A stretch of 64,000 nucleotides of DNA from an uncultured Clostridia bacterium (GCA_934255135.1 CAKQMV010000005.1:78176-142175), one strand, 5' to 3'; shown: positions 27,309 through 36,354, counted from the stretch's first letter. The notes: generated by a model not told the origin, from the letters alone. Numbers and translations: made by a program.

Positions 27309-27779
27309 GTGCCAAGAAAAGGTAATGTACCAAAGAGAGAAGTACTTCCAGATCCAGTATATGGAAACCTCGTTGTTGCTAAGCTGATCAACAGCATTAT
27401 GCTTGACGGTAAGAAGGGTGTAGCTCAGACTATCGTATACGATGCTTTTGATAGAATTCACGAAGCAACTGGTGAGGAGCCACTGGAAGTATTTGAGAAG
27501 GCAATGAATAACATCATGCCTGTACTGGAAGTTAAAGCAAGAAGAATTGGTGGAGCAAACTACCAGGTTCCTATCGAAGTAAGACCTGAGAGAAGACAGA
27601 CTCTTGGAATCAGATGGCTTACTAAGTACACAAGAGCTAGAGGCGAGAAGACTATGGCTGAGAGACTTGCGAAGGAGCTTATGGACGCTGCTAACAACAC
27701 TGGTGCATCCGTAAAGAAGAAAGAGGATACACACAAGATGGCAGAGGCTAACAGAGCGTTTGCACACTTCAGATGGTAA
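27309..27779 (+). CDS. rpsG: 30S ribosomal protein S7
   Basis: A 156-residue S7, the primary assembly protein of the 30S head. Signature stretches are VPKREVLPDPVYG, SIMLDGKKGVAQTIVYDAF and GGANYQVPIEVRPERRQTL. The start is GTG at 27309, preceded by AAGGAGGGAAGA. A weak start codon behind a structured spacer suits translational regulation. fusA begins 12 bases after the stop. Confidence 0.97.
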   Translation: MPRKGNVPKREVLPDPVYGNLVVAKLINSIMLDGKKGVAQTIVYDAFDRIHEATGEEPLEVFEKAMNNIMPVLEVKARRIGGANYQVPIEVRPERRQTLGIRWLTKYTRARGEKTMAERLAKELMDAANNTGASVKKKEDTHKMAEANRAFAHFRW

Positions 27780-27791
27780 TGGAGGAGCTTC

Positions 27792-29858
27792 ATGGCTAAG
27801 AGAGCTTTTTCACTGGAGAAGACCAGAAATATAGGTATCATGGCGCACATTGACGCTGGTAAGACTACCACTACTGAGAGAATCCTGTTCTACACAGGTA
27901 AGACTCATAAGATTGGTGAGACTCACGAGGGTGGCGCTACAATGGACTGGATGGAGCAGGAGCAGGAGAGAGGTATTACAATCACTTCTGCCGCTACAAC
28001 AGCTCAGTGGAAGGATACAAGAATTAATATTATCGATACACCGGGACACGTTGACTTTACTGTAGAGGTAGAGAGATCACTCCGTGTACTTGACGGTGCG
28101 GTAATGGTACTCTGCGCTAAGGGCGGAGTAGAGCCACAGTCAGAGACTGTATGGCGTCAGGCCGAGAAGTACCATGTTCCAAGAATGATTTTCGTTAACA
28201 AGATGGATATCCTTGGAGCTAACTTCTATAGAGTAGTTGACATGATCCACGATAGACTTAAGGCTAATGCAGTTCCTGTGCAGCTTCCTATCGGATCAGA
28301 GAGCGAGTTCGTTGGAATCGTTGACCTCATCCATATGAAGGCTGAGATCTACAAGGATGATCTTGGTAAGGAGATTGAGGAGACTGAGATTCCTGAGAAC
28401 ATGAGAGAAGAGGCTGAGGCTTGGAGAGAGAAGCTTGTTGAGTCAGTTGCAGAGACTGATGAGGAGCTTATGATGAAGTTCCTTGAGGGTGAAGAAATCA
28501 CTATCGAGGAGATCAAGAAGGTTATCAGACAGCAGACTATTGCAGGTGAGATGTACCCAGTATTCTGCGGATCAGCATACAAGAACAAGGGTGTTCAGAT
28601 GATGCTTGATGGTGTTCTTGATTACATGCCATCGCCAGTCGACATTCCACCTATCCAGGGTATCAACCCTGATACAGAGGAGCCAGATGAGAGAAAGGCT
28701 AGCGATAAGGAGCCATTCTCAGCACTTGCATTCAAGATTATGGCTGACCCATTTGTTGGTAAGCTTGCGTTCTTCAGAGTATACTCAGGAACTCTTGATG
28801 CAGGTTCATACGTTCTTAACGCAACTAAGGGCAAGAAGGAGAGAATCGGAAGAATCCTCCAGATGCACGCTAACCACCGTAACGAGATCGATACAGTTTA
28901 CTCAGGAGATATCGCTGCAGCAGTAGGTCTCAAGCAGACTACTACTGGAGATACACTCTGTGATGAGGATCACCCAGTTATCCTTGAGTCAATGGAGTTC
29001 CCTGATCCTGTAATCGAGATCGCTATCGAGCCTAAGACTAAGATCGGTCAGGAGAAGATGGGTATCGCTCTTGCAAAGCTTGCTGAAGAGGACCCAACAT
29101 TCAGAACATACACTAACGCTGATACAGGACAGACTATCATCGCAGGTATGGGAGAACTTCACCTTGAGATCATCGTAGACAGACTTCTCAGAGAGTTCAA
29201 GGTTGAGGCTAACGTAGGTAAGCCTCAGGTATCATATAAGGAGACTATCACTCAGGAAGTTGATGAGGACTACAAGCATAAGAAGCAGTCAGGTGGATCT
29301 GGACAGTACGGACACGTTAAGTTCAAGCTCTACCCAAGAGAGGCTGGTTCAGGATTCGAGTTCAAGAACTCAATCGTTGGTGGTGCTATTCCTAAGGAGT
29401 ACATCCCTAAGATCGAGGAGGGAATCATCGAGTCAATGCAGTCAGGTCCTGTAGCAGGATTCCAGGTTGTAGACCTTGGTGTTGAGCTTTACGATGGATC
29501 ATACCACGAGGTTGACTCATCTGAGATGGCATTCAAGATCGCAGCTTCAATGGGATTCAAGGAAGCTTGCAAGAAGGCAAAGCCTGTTCTCCTCGAGCCT
29601 ATTTTCAAGGTTGAGGTAACAGTACCTGAGAACTACATGGGAGACATCATCGGAGACATCAGCTCAAGAAGAGGTCGTATCGAAGGATCAGACATCAACA
29701 ACGGAGCTGCTGCAGTTAGAGGATTCGTTCCACTTTCAGAGATGTTCGGATACGCAACTGACCTGCGTTCAAAGACTCAGGGTAGAGGTGTATATGTAAT
29801 GCAGTTCGACCATTTCGACAAGCTCCCAGAGAGCCTTGTTGAGAAGGTTACAAAGTAA
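27792..29858 (+). CDS. fusA: Elongation factor G
   Basis: A 688-residue translocase GTPase. G motifs are AHIDAGKTTTTE, DTPGHVDF and NKMD. Domain IV/V signatures are SGGSGQYGHVKFKLYPRE and GDISSRRGRIEG. Length is standard. ATG 27792 has TGGAGGAGC upstream. It lies between rpsG and tuf in the classical str order. Confidence 0.98.
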   Translation: MAKRAFSLEKTRNIGIMAHIDAGKTTTTERILFYTGKTHKIGETHEGGATMDWMEQEQERGITITSAATTAQWKDTRINIIDTPGHVDFTVEVERSLRVLDGAVMVLCAKGGVEPQSETVWRQAEKYHVPRMIFVNKMDILGANFYRVVDMIHDRLKANAVPVQLPIGSESEFVGIVDLIHMKAEIYKDDLGKEIEETEIPENMREEAEAWREKLVESVAETDEELMMKFLEGEEITIEEIKKVIRQQTIAGEMYPVFCGSAYKNKGVQMMLDGVLDYMPSPVDIPPIQGINPDTEEPDERKASDKEPFSALAFKIMADPFVGKLAFFRVYSGTLDAGSYVLNATKGKKERIGRILQMHANHRNEIDTVYSGDIAAAVGLKQTTTGDTLCDEDHPVILESMEFPDPVIEIAIEPKTKIGQEKMGIALAKLAEEDPTFRTYTNADTGQTIIAGMGELHLEIIVDRLLREFKVEANVGKPQVSYKETITQEVDEDYKHKKQSGGSGQYGHVKFKLYPREAGSGFEFKNSIVGGAIPKEYIPKIEEGIIESMQSGPVAGFQVVDLGVELYDGSYHEVDSSEMAFKIAASMGFKEACKKAKPVLLEPIFKVEVTVPENYMGDIIGDISSRRGRIEGSDINNGAAAVRGFVPLSEMFGYATDLRSKTQGRGVYVMQFDHFDKLPESLVEKVTK

Positions 29859-29892
29859 TATATTAATTTAAAGATTAATTATAAATTTTAAC

Positions 29893-31161
29893 GGAGGAAA
29901 AGAAATGGCTAAGCAGAAGTACGAGAGAACCAAGCCACATATCAACATTGGTACAATCGGCCACGTTGACCACGGTAAGACAACTCTTACAGCAGCAATC
30001 ACTAAGACTCTTCACGAGAGATATCAGCTCGGAGCTGACGTAGCTTTCGACGAGATCGATAAGGCACCAGAAGAGAAGGCAAGAGGAATCACAATCTCAA
30101 CAGCACACGTTGAGTATGAGACTCCAAACAGACACTACGCACACGTAGACTGCCCAGGACACGCTGACTATGTAAAGAACATGATCACTGGAGCAGCACA
30201 GATGGACGGAGCAATCCTCGTATGTGCAGCAACAGATGGACCAATGCCACAGACAAGAGAGCACATCCTGCTTTCAAGACAGGTAGGCGTACCATACATC
30301 ATCGTATTCCTTAACAAGTGCGACATGGTAGACGACGAGGAGCTTCTTGACCTAGTAGAGATGGAAGTAAGAGAGCTTCTTGACGAGTATGAGTTCCCAG
30401 GAGATGACACACCAATCATAAGAGGATCAGCACTCAAGGCACTTGAGGATCCACAGAGCGAGTGGGGAGACAAGATTCTCGAGCTCATGCAGGCAGTAGA
30501 TGATTACATTCCAGAGCCAGAGAGAGCAAACGACCAGCCATTCCTCATGCCAGTAGAGGACGTATTCTCAATCACAGGAAGAGGTACAGTAGCTACAGGA
30601 AGAGTAGAGAGAGGAATGCTTAAGGTAGGAGACGAGATCGAAATCGTAGGACTTACTGAAGAGAAGAGAAAGGTAGTCTGCACAGGAGTTGAGATGTTCA
30701 AGAAGACTCTTGACGAGGCAGAGACTGGAGACAACATCGGAGCACTTCTAAGAGGTGTACAGAGAACAGAGATCGAGAGAGGACAGGTACTTGCAAAGCC
30801 AGGTACAATCCACCCTCACACAAAGTTCAAGGGTCAGGTATACGTACTTAAGAAGGAAGAGGGAGGAAGACACACTCCATTCTTCAACGGATACAGACCA
30901 CAGTTCTACTTCAGAACAACAGACGTAACAGGTGATCTACAGCTTCCAGAGGGAACTGAGATGTGCATGCCTGGAGATAACGTAGTAATGGAGATCGAGC
31001 TTATCACACCAATCGCTATCGAAGAGGGACTAAGATTCGCTATCAGAGAGGGCGGAAGAACAGTAGGTTCAGGTGTAGTAACAGAGATCATCGAGTAATA
31101 ATAGATTAGTCGAGACTACATACGCACAATGGAGGAGCATCGCGTAAGCGATGCTCCTTTT
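29893..31161 (+). repeat. Copy 1 of a 1.27-kb duplicated tuf segment
   Basis: From GGAGGAAAAGAA before the start codon through the terminator hairpin, this segment matches 40376-41644 base for base as far as I can compare by eye. The only difference seen is G at 31132 against A at 41615. Similarity stops abruptly at both ends. This is the footprint expected from gene conversion between two tuf genes. Confidence 0.88.
29905..31098 (+). CDS. tuf: Elongation factor Tu, copy 1
   Basis: A 397-residue EF-Tu delivering aminoacyl-tRNA to the ribosome. G motifs are GHVDHGKTTL, DCPGHADY and NKCD; the switch-I region ARGITI and domain 2 signature GRGTVATGRVERG are intact. The second copy at 40388 encodes an identical protein. 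It is the last gene of the str operon, 46 bases after fusA. Confidence 0.98.
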   Translation: MAKQKYERTKPHINIGTIGHVDHGKTTLTAAITKTLHERYQLGADVAFDEIDKAPEEKARGITISTAHVEYETPNRHYAHVDCPGHADYVKNMITGAAQMDGAILVCAATDGPMPQTREHILLSRQVGVPYIIVFLNKCDMVDDEELLDLVEMEVRELLDEYEFPGDDTPIIRGSALKALEDPQSEWGDKILELMQAVDDYIPEPERANDQPFLMPVEDVFSITGRGTVATGRVERGMLKVGDEIEIVGLTEEKRKVVCTGVEMFKKTLDEAETGDNIGALLRGVQRTEIERGQVLAKPGTIHPHTKFKGQVYVLKKEEGGRHTPFFNGYRPQFYFRTTDVTGDLQLPEGTEMCMPGDNVVMEIELITPIAIEEGLRFAIREGGRTVGSGVVTEIIE

Positions 31162-31163
31162 TT
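31133..31163 (+). terminator. Terminator of the str operon
   Basis: AGGAGCATCGC / GCGATGCTCCT with a GTAA loop, followed by TTTTTT. The same hairpin ends the second tuf gene at 41616-41644. Confidence 0.93.
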
Positions 31164-31178
31164 AGCTTGTGATGATTG

Positions 31179-31187
31179 TGGTATAAT
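31179..31187 (+). promoter_or_regulatory. Extended -10 promoter before the pseudouridine synthase
   Basis: TGG-TATAAT (TATAAT at 31182-31187) directly after the tuf terminator and about 50 bp before the next gene. No convincing -35 is seen. Confidence 0.5.
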
Positions 31188-31236
31188 TTCCTAAGCTGAA
31201 TATGGCAAATTTCTGATAACGAGAGGTGCATATCAT

Positions 31237-31965
31237 ATGGGTGAGAAGATGAGACTTGACAGGTTCCTTGCTGAATGTGGCACAGGAACAAGAAGTGAAG
31301 TTAAAGGATATATTAAGAAGAATAGAGTTACAGTAAATGGAGCTACTGTTAAGGATAACGGTATGAAGGTTGATACTTCAGATGACGAAATATGCTTTGA
31401 TGGACAGCCTCTTCTATATGAGAAGTTCAGATATTATATGCTTAATAAACCACAGGGCTGCGTAAGTGCTACAAGGGATGGTTTGTCAGCCACTGTAATT
31501 GATATGCTCGACGGAGAGAATATAAGAGATCTATTTCCTGTAGGAAGGTTAGATAAGGATACTGAGGGATTTCTTCTGATTACGAATGACGGACAGCTGG
31601 CACATAGACTGCTGTCCCCTAAGAAGCATGTCGATAAGACGTATATAGCTATAACAGATAAATCGCTTTCAGATGACGATATGGAGGTTTTTCGTAAGGG
31701 CGTCGATATTGGAGATGATGAACCGACAATGCCGGCAGAAATCGAATTCTGGGGTGAAACTGATGATAATAGATATGTGTTTGAGGTTGTGCTGAGAGAA
31801 GGAAGATTTCATCAGGTTAAGAGAATGTTTGAGGCTTTTGGAAGTACGGTTACATATCTTAAGAGAACCTCAATGGGGGCCGTTGAGCTTGATGAATCAC
31901 TTGAACCGGGTGAGTTCAGAAGACTGTTTACTGATGAGGTTAAGCTTCTTGGCGGAGAGGCATAA
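31237..31965 (+). CDS. RsuA/RluB-family rRNA pseudouridine synthase
   Basis: A 242-residue enzyme with an N-terminal S4 RNA-binding domain (RLDRFLAECGTGTRSEV, about 4-60) and the pseudouridine synthase domain with catalytic Asp in GRLDKDTEGFLL, then FHQVKRMFEAFG and a C-terminal LKRTSMGAVEL. This is the RsuA group (16S U516) by overall form, but RluB/RluF-like specificity cannot be excluded. It is a single-gene unit between the tuf terminator and a convergent terminator shared with carB. Confidence 0.9.
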   Translation: MGEKMRLDRFLAECGTGTRSEVKGYIKKNRVTVNGATVKDNGMKVDTSDDEICFDGQPLLYEKFRYYMLNKPQGCVSATRDGLSATVIDMLDGENIRDLFPVGRLDKDTEGFLLITNDGQLAHRLLSPKKHVDKTYIAITDKSLSDDDMEVFRKGVDIGDDEPTMPAEIEFWGETDDNRYVFEVVLREGRFHQVKRMFEAFGSTVTYLKRTSMGAVELDESLEPGEFRRLFTDEVKLLGGEA

Positions 31966-32023
31966 ACATTCTATAATAATGAAGAAAATGGACGAAGCGG
32001 AATGCTTCAAATGAAAAATTGAG

Positions 32024-32052
32024 AAAGGGAGCTGCAATTGCGGCTCCCTTTT
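32024..32052. terminator. Convergent bidirectional terminator between rsuA-like gene and carB
   Basis: AAAGGGAGCTGC / GCGGCTCCCTTT forms a 12-bp stem with one G-T pair and an AATT loop. A TTTT run follows on the plus strand and TTTCTCAATTTTT on the minus strand, so it can serve both genes. Confidence 0.85.
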
Positions 32053-32070
32053 GGACGTTATGTGAGTAAA

Positions 32071-35000
32071 CTACTTAGCGTCGATAGTTGAAATTGTAAG
32101 TGTTGTCTCTTCGAGAACTTCTACAAGTACTCTTACTGTATCGAGTGATGTAAAGAGTGTCGCATTGTTCTCTGTAGCGCAGAGTCTGATCTGGTGACCG
32201 TCTGAAGCCTTGTTCTCATCGCTTACTGATCTTGTATTAATGATGTAAGTGATGTGTCCAGACTTGATTAGGTCAAGAATCTCTGTGCTGCCATCACTTA
32301 GCTTAGCAAGAGTTCTTGTTCTTATTCCGTTAGCCTTGAGGAATTCTGCTGTTCCCTCTGTTGCCTCGATGTTGAATCCGAGGTTGTAGAATCTTCTGAT
32401 AAGTGGAAGTGCTTCCTCCTTATCGCTTCCTGCAAGTGTAGCGAATACAGTTCCGTAATTCTTTACCTTAGTTCCTGCAGCCTGAAGAGCCTTATAAAGT
32501 GCTCTGTTAAGTTTTTTGTCATATCCGATAGCCTCTCCTGTTGACTTCATCTCAGGTGAGAGGTATGAATCAAGTCCCTTGAGCTTGTTGAATGAGAATA
32601 CAGGCGCCTTGACGTAAACTCTGTCTGACTCCTGTGGGTAAAGCTCAAAATATCCCTGCTCCTTGAGGCTCTTGCCGAGGATTACTTCTGTTGCGATATC
32701 TGCAAGAGGGTATCCTGTAGCCTTAGAAAGGAATGGAACCGTTCTTGATGAACGTGGGTTAACCTCGATAATGTAAACATCCTCGTGCTCATCTACGATG
32801 AACTGGATATTGTAAAGTCCCTTGATTCCAATTCCAAGACCGAGCTTCTTAGCGTACTGAAGAATTGTACCCTTTACCTTATTCGATACTGAGAATGTAG
32901 GGTATACGCTGATTGAGTCTCCTGAGTGAACTCCTGTACGCTCTACAAGCTCCATGATTCCAGGTACGAATACGTCGATTCCATCACAGATTGCGTCGAC
33001 CTCAAGCTCCTTACCTGCAATGTACTTATCTACAAGAACAGGCTTATCCTCGTCGATTTCTACTGCTGTCTTGAGGTAGTGTCTTAGCTGCGCCTCACTT
33101 GCTACGATCTGCATTGCACGACCACCAAGTACGAATGAAGGTCTTACTAGTACAGGGTAACCAATCTCAGCTGCTGCTGCAACTCCGTCCTCAATCTTAG
33201 TAACGGCTCTTCCCTTAGGCTGTGGAATGTCGAGCTCCTCGAGAATCTTCTCGAATCTGTCTCTGTTCTCAGCCTTATCGATAGCTTCGCAGTCAGTTCC
33301 GATAATCTTTACACCTCTATCCATAAGTGGCTGTGCAAGGTTGATTGCAGTCTGTCCACCGAGAGATGCGATAACACCTTCAGGCTGCTCAAACTCAATG
33401 ATTTCCATTACATCTTCAGGTGTGAGTGGCTCGAAGTAGAGCTTATCCGAAGTAGTGTAATCTGTTGATACAGTCTCAGGATTGTTATTAATAATGATTG
33501 CTTCATAGCCCGCACGCTTGATTGTCTGTACAGCGTGAACTGTTGAGTAGTCAAACTCAACTCCCTGACCGATTCTGATAGGACCGGCACCAAGAACAAT
33601 AATCTTCTTTTTGTCAGTCAATCTTGACTCGTTCTCTCCTGTGTATGAAGAGTAGAGATATGCAATATACTCACCTGTATGAAGAGTATCTACCATCTTG
33701 AATATAGGTCTGATGTTATTATCATGACGGAATCTTGTAACCTCAAGCTCATCGCAATTCCAGAGCTTAGCAATATACTCGTCACTGAAGCCCATCTTCT
33801 TAGCTTCGAGAAGAGTCTTAGCGCACTTAACATTTCTTCTGAGGCTAACTTCCATCTCATAAATTCTCTTGAATGACTCAAGGAAGAGCTCAGTAACAGC
33901 GGTTACCTTGTGAACCTCCTCGACTGTTGCACCCTTCGCAAAGAGTGACATGATGGCAAAAATGTTGTCGTCTCTGAATTCAGAGACATACTCGAGAAGC
34001 TCGTCCTTGCTCATATCGTCAAACTTCTGCATGTAGAGATGGCATACGCCGATCTCGAGTGATCTTACAGACTTAAGCATACACTCCTCGAGGTTTGAAC
34101 CGATTCCCATAACTTCTCCAGTAGCCTTCATCTGAGTTCCGAGCTTGTTACTTGCATCTGAGAATTTATCAAATGGGAATCTAGGGAACTTAGCTACGAT
34201 GTAGTCAAGCTGTGGCTCGATAGCTGCAGTTCCTCCTGCTACAGGAATCTCTGAAAGATCCATTCCAACAGCAATCTTAGCAGTTACTCTGGCGATTGGG
34301 TATCCTGATGCCTTTGAAGCAAGTGCTGAAGATCTTGAAACTCTTGGATTAACCTCGATCAGATAGTATTCGCTTGACTCAGGGTTGAGTGCGAACTGAA
34401 CGTTACAACCTCCTGAAATCTTAAGCTCTCTGATAATCTTGATAGCACTGTCGTTAAGCATCTTAAGGTCGTGATCGTTCAGAGAAAGAATTGGTGCAAC
34501 TACTACAGAGTCTCCTGTGTGAACACCAACAGGGTCTACGTTCTCCATTCCGCAGATTGTAATTGCGTGGTCATTTGAGTCACGCATTACCTCGAACTCG
34601 ATCTCCTTATATCCCTTAACACTCTTCTCAACTAGAACCTGGTGTACAGGTGAAAGGTTGAAGGCATTAATTCCGAGTGAAACAAGCTCATCCTCGTTAT
34701 ATGCAAAACCACCACCAGTTCCTCCAAGTGTAAATGCAGGTCTGAGAACTACCGGATAACCGATCTTAGCTGCAGCTGCCTTTGCTTCTTCGAGGTTGTA
34801 TGTGATCTGTGAAGGAATAACTGGCTCGCCGATTGACTCGCACATTTCCTTAAATAGCTCTCTGTCCTCAGCTCTCTCGATACTCTCACTGCTTGTTCCG
34901 AGAAGCTCAACACGACACTCATCAAGGATGCCCTTCTTCTCAAGCTGCATAGCAAGGTTGAGGCCTGTCTGTCCACCGATTCCAGGAACGATAGCGTCTG

Positions 35001-35247
35001 GTCTCTCATAACGAAGAATCTTAGCGATATATTCGATTGTGAGCGGCTCCATGTACACCTTATCTGCGATTGATGTGTCAGTCATGATTGTCGCAGGGTT
35101 TGAGTTAACGAGAATTACCTCATATCCCTCTTCCTTAAGAGCAAGGCATGCCTGTGTTCCTGCATAGTCGAATTCAGCAGCCTGACCGATTACGATAGGA
35201 CCTGAACCGATAATGAGCACCTTTTTAATGTCTGTTCTTTTTGCCAT
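32071..35247 (-). CDS. carB: Carbamoyl-phosphate synthase large subunit
   Basis: A 1058-residue synthetase making carbamoyl phosphate for pyrimidines and arginine. Two homologous ATP-grasp halves are visible (first with GSGPIVIGQAAEFDYAG, second with GAGPIRIGQGVEFDYS), each with a GGQT-type loop, and a C-terminal allosteric domain of about 130 residues. I start at ATG 35247 because AGGAGG lies 8 bases upstream; the GTG three codons earlier is inside that site. The small subunit carA is not adjacent and no other pyr or arg gene is nearby. A leader ORF and attenuator precede it. Confidence 0.96.
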   Translation of the reverse strand: MAKRTDIKKVLIIGSGPIVIGQAAEFDYAGTQACLALKEEGYEVILVNSNPATIMTDTSIADKVYMEPLTIEYIAKILRYERPDAIVPGIGGQTGLNLAMQLEKKGILDECRVELLGTSSESIERAEDRELFKEMCESIGEPVIPSQITYNLEEAKAAAAKIGYPVVLRPAFTLGGTGGGFAYNEDELVSLGINAFNLSPVHQVLVEKSVKGYKEIEFEVMRDSNDHAITICGMENVDPVGVHTGDSVVVAPILSLNDHDLKMLNDSAIKIIRELKISGGCNVQFALNPESSEYYLIEVNPRVSRSSALASKASGYPIARVTAKIAVGMDLSEIPVAGGTAAIEPQLDYIVAKFPRFPFDKFSDASNKLGTQMKATGEVMGIGSNLEECMLKSVRSLEIGVCHLYMQKFDDMSKDELLEYVSEFRDDNIFAIMSLFAKGATVEEVHKVTAVTELFLESFKRIYEMEVSLRRNVKCAKTLLEAKKMGFSDEYIAKLWNCDELEVTRFRHDNNIRPIFKMVDTLHTGEYIAYLYSSYTGENESRLTDKKKIIVLGAGPIRIGQGVEFDYSTVHAVQTIKRAGYEAIIINNNPETVSTDYTTSDKLYFEPLTPEDVMEIIEFEQPEGVIASLGGQTAINLAQPLMDRGVKIIGTDCEAIDKAENRDRFEKILEELDIPQPKGRAVTKIEDGVAAAAEIGYPVLVRPSFVLGGRAMQIVASEAQLRHYLKTAVEIDEDKPVLVDKYIAGKELEVDAICDGIDVFVPGIMELVERTGVHSGDSISVYPTFSVSNKVKGTILQYAKKLGLGIGIKGLYNIQFIVDEHEDVYIIEVNPRSSRTVPFLSKATGYPLADIATEVILGKSLKEQGYFELYPQESDRVYVKAPVFSFNKLKGLDSYLSPEMKSTGEAIGYDKKLNRALYKALQAAGTKVKNYGTVFATLAGSDKEEALPLIRRFYNLGFNIEATEGTAEFLKANGIRTRTLAKLSDGSTEILDLIKSGHITYIINTRSVSDENKASDGHQIRLCATENNATLFTSLDTVRVLVEVLEETTLTISTIDAK

Positions 35248-35267
35248 TATGTACACCTCCTGATTTT

Positions 35268-35312
35268 AAAAAAAACCGGTTCTATTAGAGATGACAACTC
35301 TATAAACCGGGG
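35268..35312 (-). terminator. Transcription attenuator in the carB leader
   Basis: On the minus strand CCGGTTTATAGAG pairs with CTCTAATAGAACCGG (two single-base bulges) around a TTGTCAT loop, and eight U residues follow. It ends only 7 bases before the carB ribosome-binding site, so it would block carB when formed. The leader ORF stop codon (35300-35302) is in its 5' arm, so a ribosome finishing the leader would prevent folding. Confidence 0.88.
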
Positions 35313-35401
35313 TGATTAAATAACTTATTAATGTATGAAAAAGAGTCAAAAACGGAGCTGGCTACGTGCGTCTCATTCAGTTTGAATAGTGCCATTGCCA
35401 T
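35300..35401 (-). CDS. 33-residue leader peptide upstream of carB
   Basis: The ORF reads MAMALFKLNETHVASS, then VFDSFSYINKLFNHPGL. It starts at ATG 35399-35401, preceded by AAAGGAGAGGAG, about 25 bases after the predicted transcript start. Its second half is U-rich in the mRNA, with two UUUUU runs (complement of 35348-35352 and 35338-35342) 26-42 bases ahead of the terminator stem. It has no run of one amino acid that would suggest classical amino-acid attenuation, though four Phe are present. The layout matches the pyrBI leader of E. coli, where low UTP stalls polymerase, the ribosome catches up and termination is prevented. Confidence 0.78.
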   Translation of the reverse strand: MAMALFKLNETHVASSVFDSFSYINKLFNHPGL

Positions 35402-35434
35402 GCTAGTCTCCTCTCCTTTGCTTAAATCTTACTA

Positions 35435-35462
35435 ATATTAGCACAAAATGAAAAGATGTCAA
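35435..35462 (-). promoter_or_regulatory. carB promoter
   Basis: On the minus strand: TTGACA (complement of 35457-35462), 16-bp spacer, TAATAT (complement of 35435-35440) with an extended TGC. The transcript should start near 35428, just ahead of the leader ORF ribosome-binding site. Confidence 0.8.
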
Positions 35463-35683
35463 ACATATTTTTGAAAATTAAAGTTAATGAAATTTATGTG
35501 AAGGCTATTGCAATTCTGAGATTGGTAATGTGTACAGAATAAAAGAACTTTACCATGGGGTTATTGTTCGGATTTATGCATGTTTTGATAGTTAATATGT
35601 AGTAATTGCAGGATCTTAATCACGCATTGCACGATAAAAGTCGGTCGATGTAGAAAATAGTGATTCTGTTGTTTGAAGAATTC

Positions 35684-35712
35684 TTGCAGCAAATTTAGAA
35701 TTTGTTTATAAG
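35684..35712 (+). promoter_or_regulatory. Promoter of the PC4-like gene
   Basis: TTGCAG (35684-35689), 17-bp spacer, TATAAG (35707-35712), 40 bp before the gene. The rest of the 289-bp gap from 35463 is AT-rich and I see no gene or strong structure in it. Confidence 0.55.
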
Positions 35713-35751
35713 TTATTGCATTTCTACCCTCAATGGAGACAAGGAGGAAAT

Positions 35752-36354
35752 ATGGCAGGGAGAAACGGAGAAATCTCATTTAAGGTAGTGACTCATATCG
35801 GGGTTTTGGCCAATTATCAGACTGGATGGGCCAAGGAGCTTAATGTAATTCAATGGAATGATAATCAGCCGAAGTATGATATTCGAGACTGGTCACCGGA
35901 TCATAAACAGATGTCTAAGGGTATTACTCTTCACAAGGAGGAAGCAAGGGTTCTGATGAAGCTTCTTTTTGACAGATTCAAGGGAATAGATGCTGAACCT
36001 GATAATCAAAAGCATAATGGACGTGAGAGTCATCGCCATAATGAACAGAACATTAAAGAAGAAGCTTCAATTAGAGAAGAATCACCAGTAAGAGAAGAGA
36101 CTATGCCAAAAGAAGAGGCGTCAGCGAAAGAAGACATCCCGGCGGAACCGGAGAATCCGGATGATATTACAGAGCTTTTTGCCGATGAGAATGAGCCTGT
36201 ACCAGACTTTGTATTCGAGGAAGCGCCTAAGGATGCGATTTTTGAAGCAACAGAGGATGCATCTTTGATAATGGATGCAGATTCAAATGATCTGGTGCGA
36301 AATGAAGATGCCGAGGCAACCTCTGCTTCTGATATGCCAGAAGAAAGAGAGTGA
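35752..36354 (+). CDS. YdbC/PC4-like single-stranded nucleic acid-binding protein with acidic tail
   Basis: A 200-residue protein. The first 75 residues match the YdbC family, a bacterial version of the eukaryotic PC4 coactivator fold that binds single-stranded DNA (GEISFKVVTHIGVL, ELNVIQWNDNQPKYDIRDW, KGITLHKEEARVL). YdbC proteins normally stop near there. Here about 120 residues follow that are rich in Glu, Asp and Pro, with imperfect repeats such as EEASIREESPVREET, likely disordered. ATG 35752 has AAGGAGGAAAT. The next gene is a surface protein; the functional link is unclear. Confidence 0.8.
   Translation: MAGRNGEISFKVVTHIGVLANYQTGWAKELNVIQWNDNQPKYDIRDWSPDHKQMSKGITLHKEEARVLMKLLFDRFKGIDAEPDNQKHNGRESHRHNEQNIKEEASIREESPVREETMPKEEASAKEDIPAEPENPDDITELFADENEPVPDFVFEEAPKDAIFEATEDASLIMDADSNDLVRNEDAEATSASDMPEERE

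Noticed and set aside
27096..27767. A 223-codon minus-strand ORF opposite rpsG
   Set aside because: It is the mirror of a certain ribosomal protein gene, has no family resemblance and no ribosome-binding site; long antisense frames arise from codon bias here.
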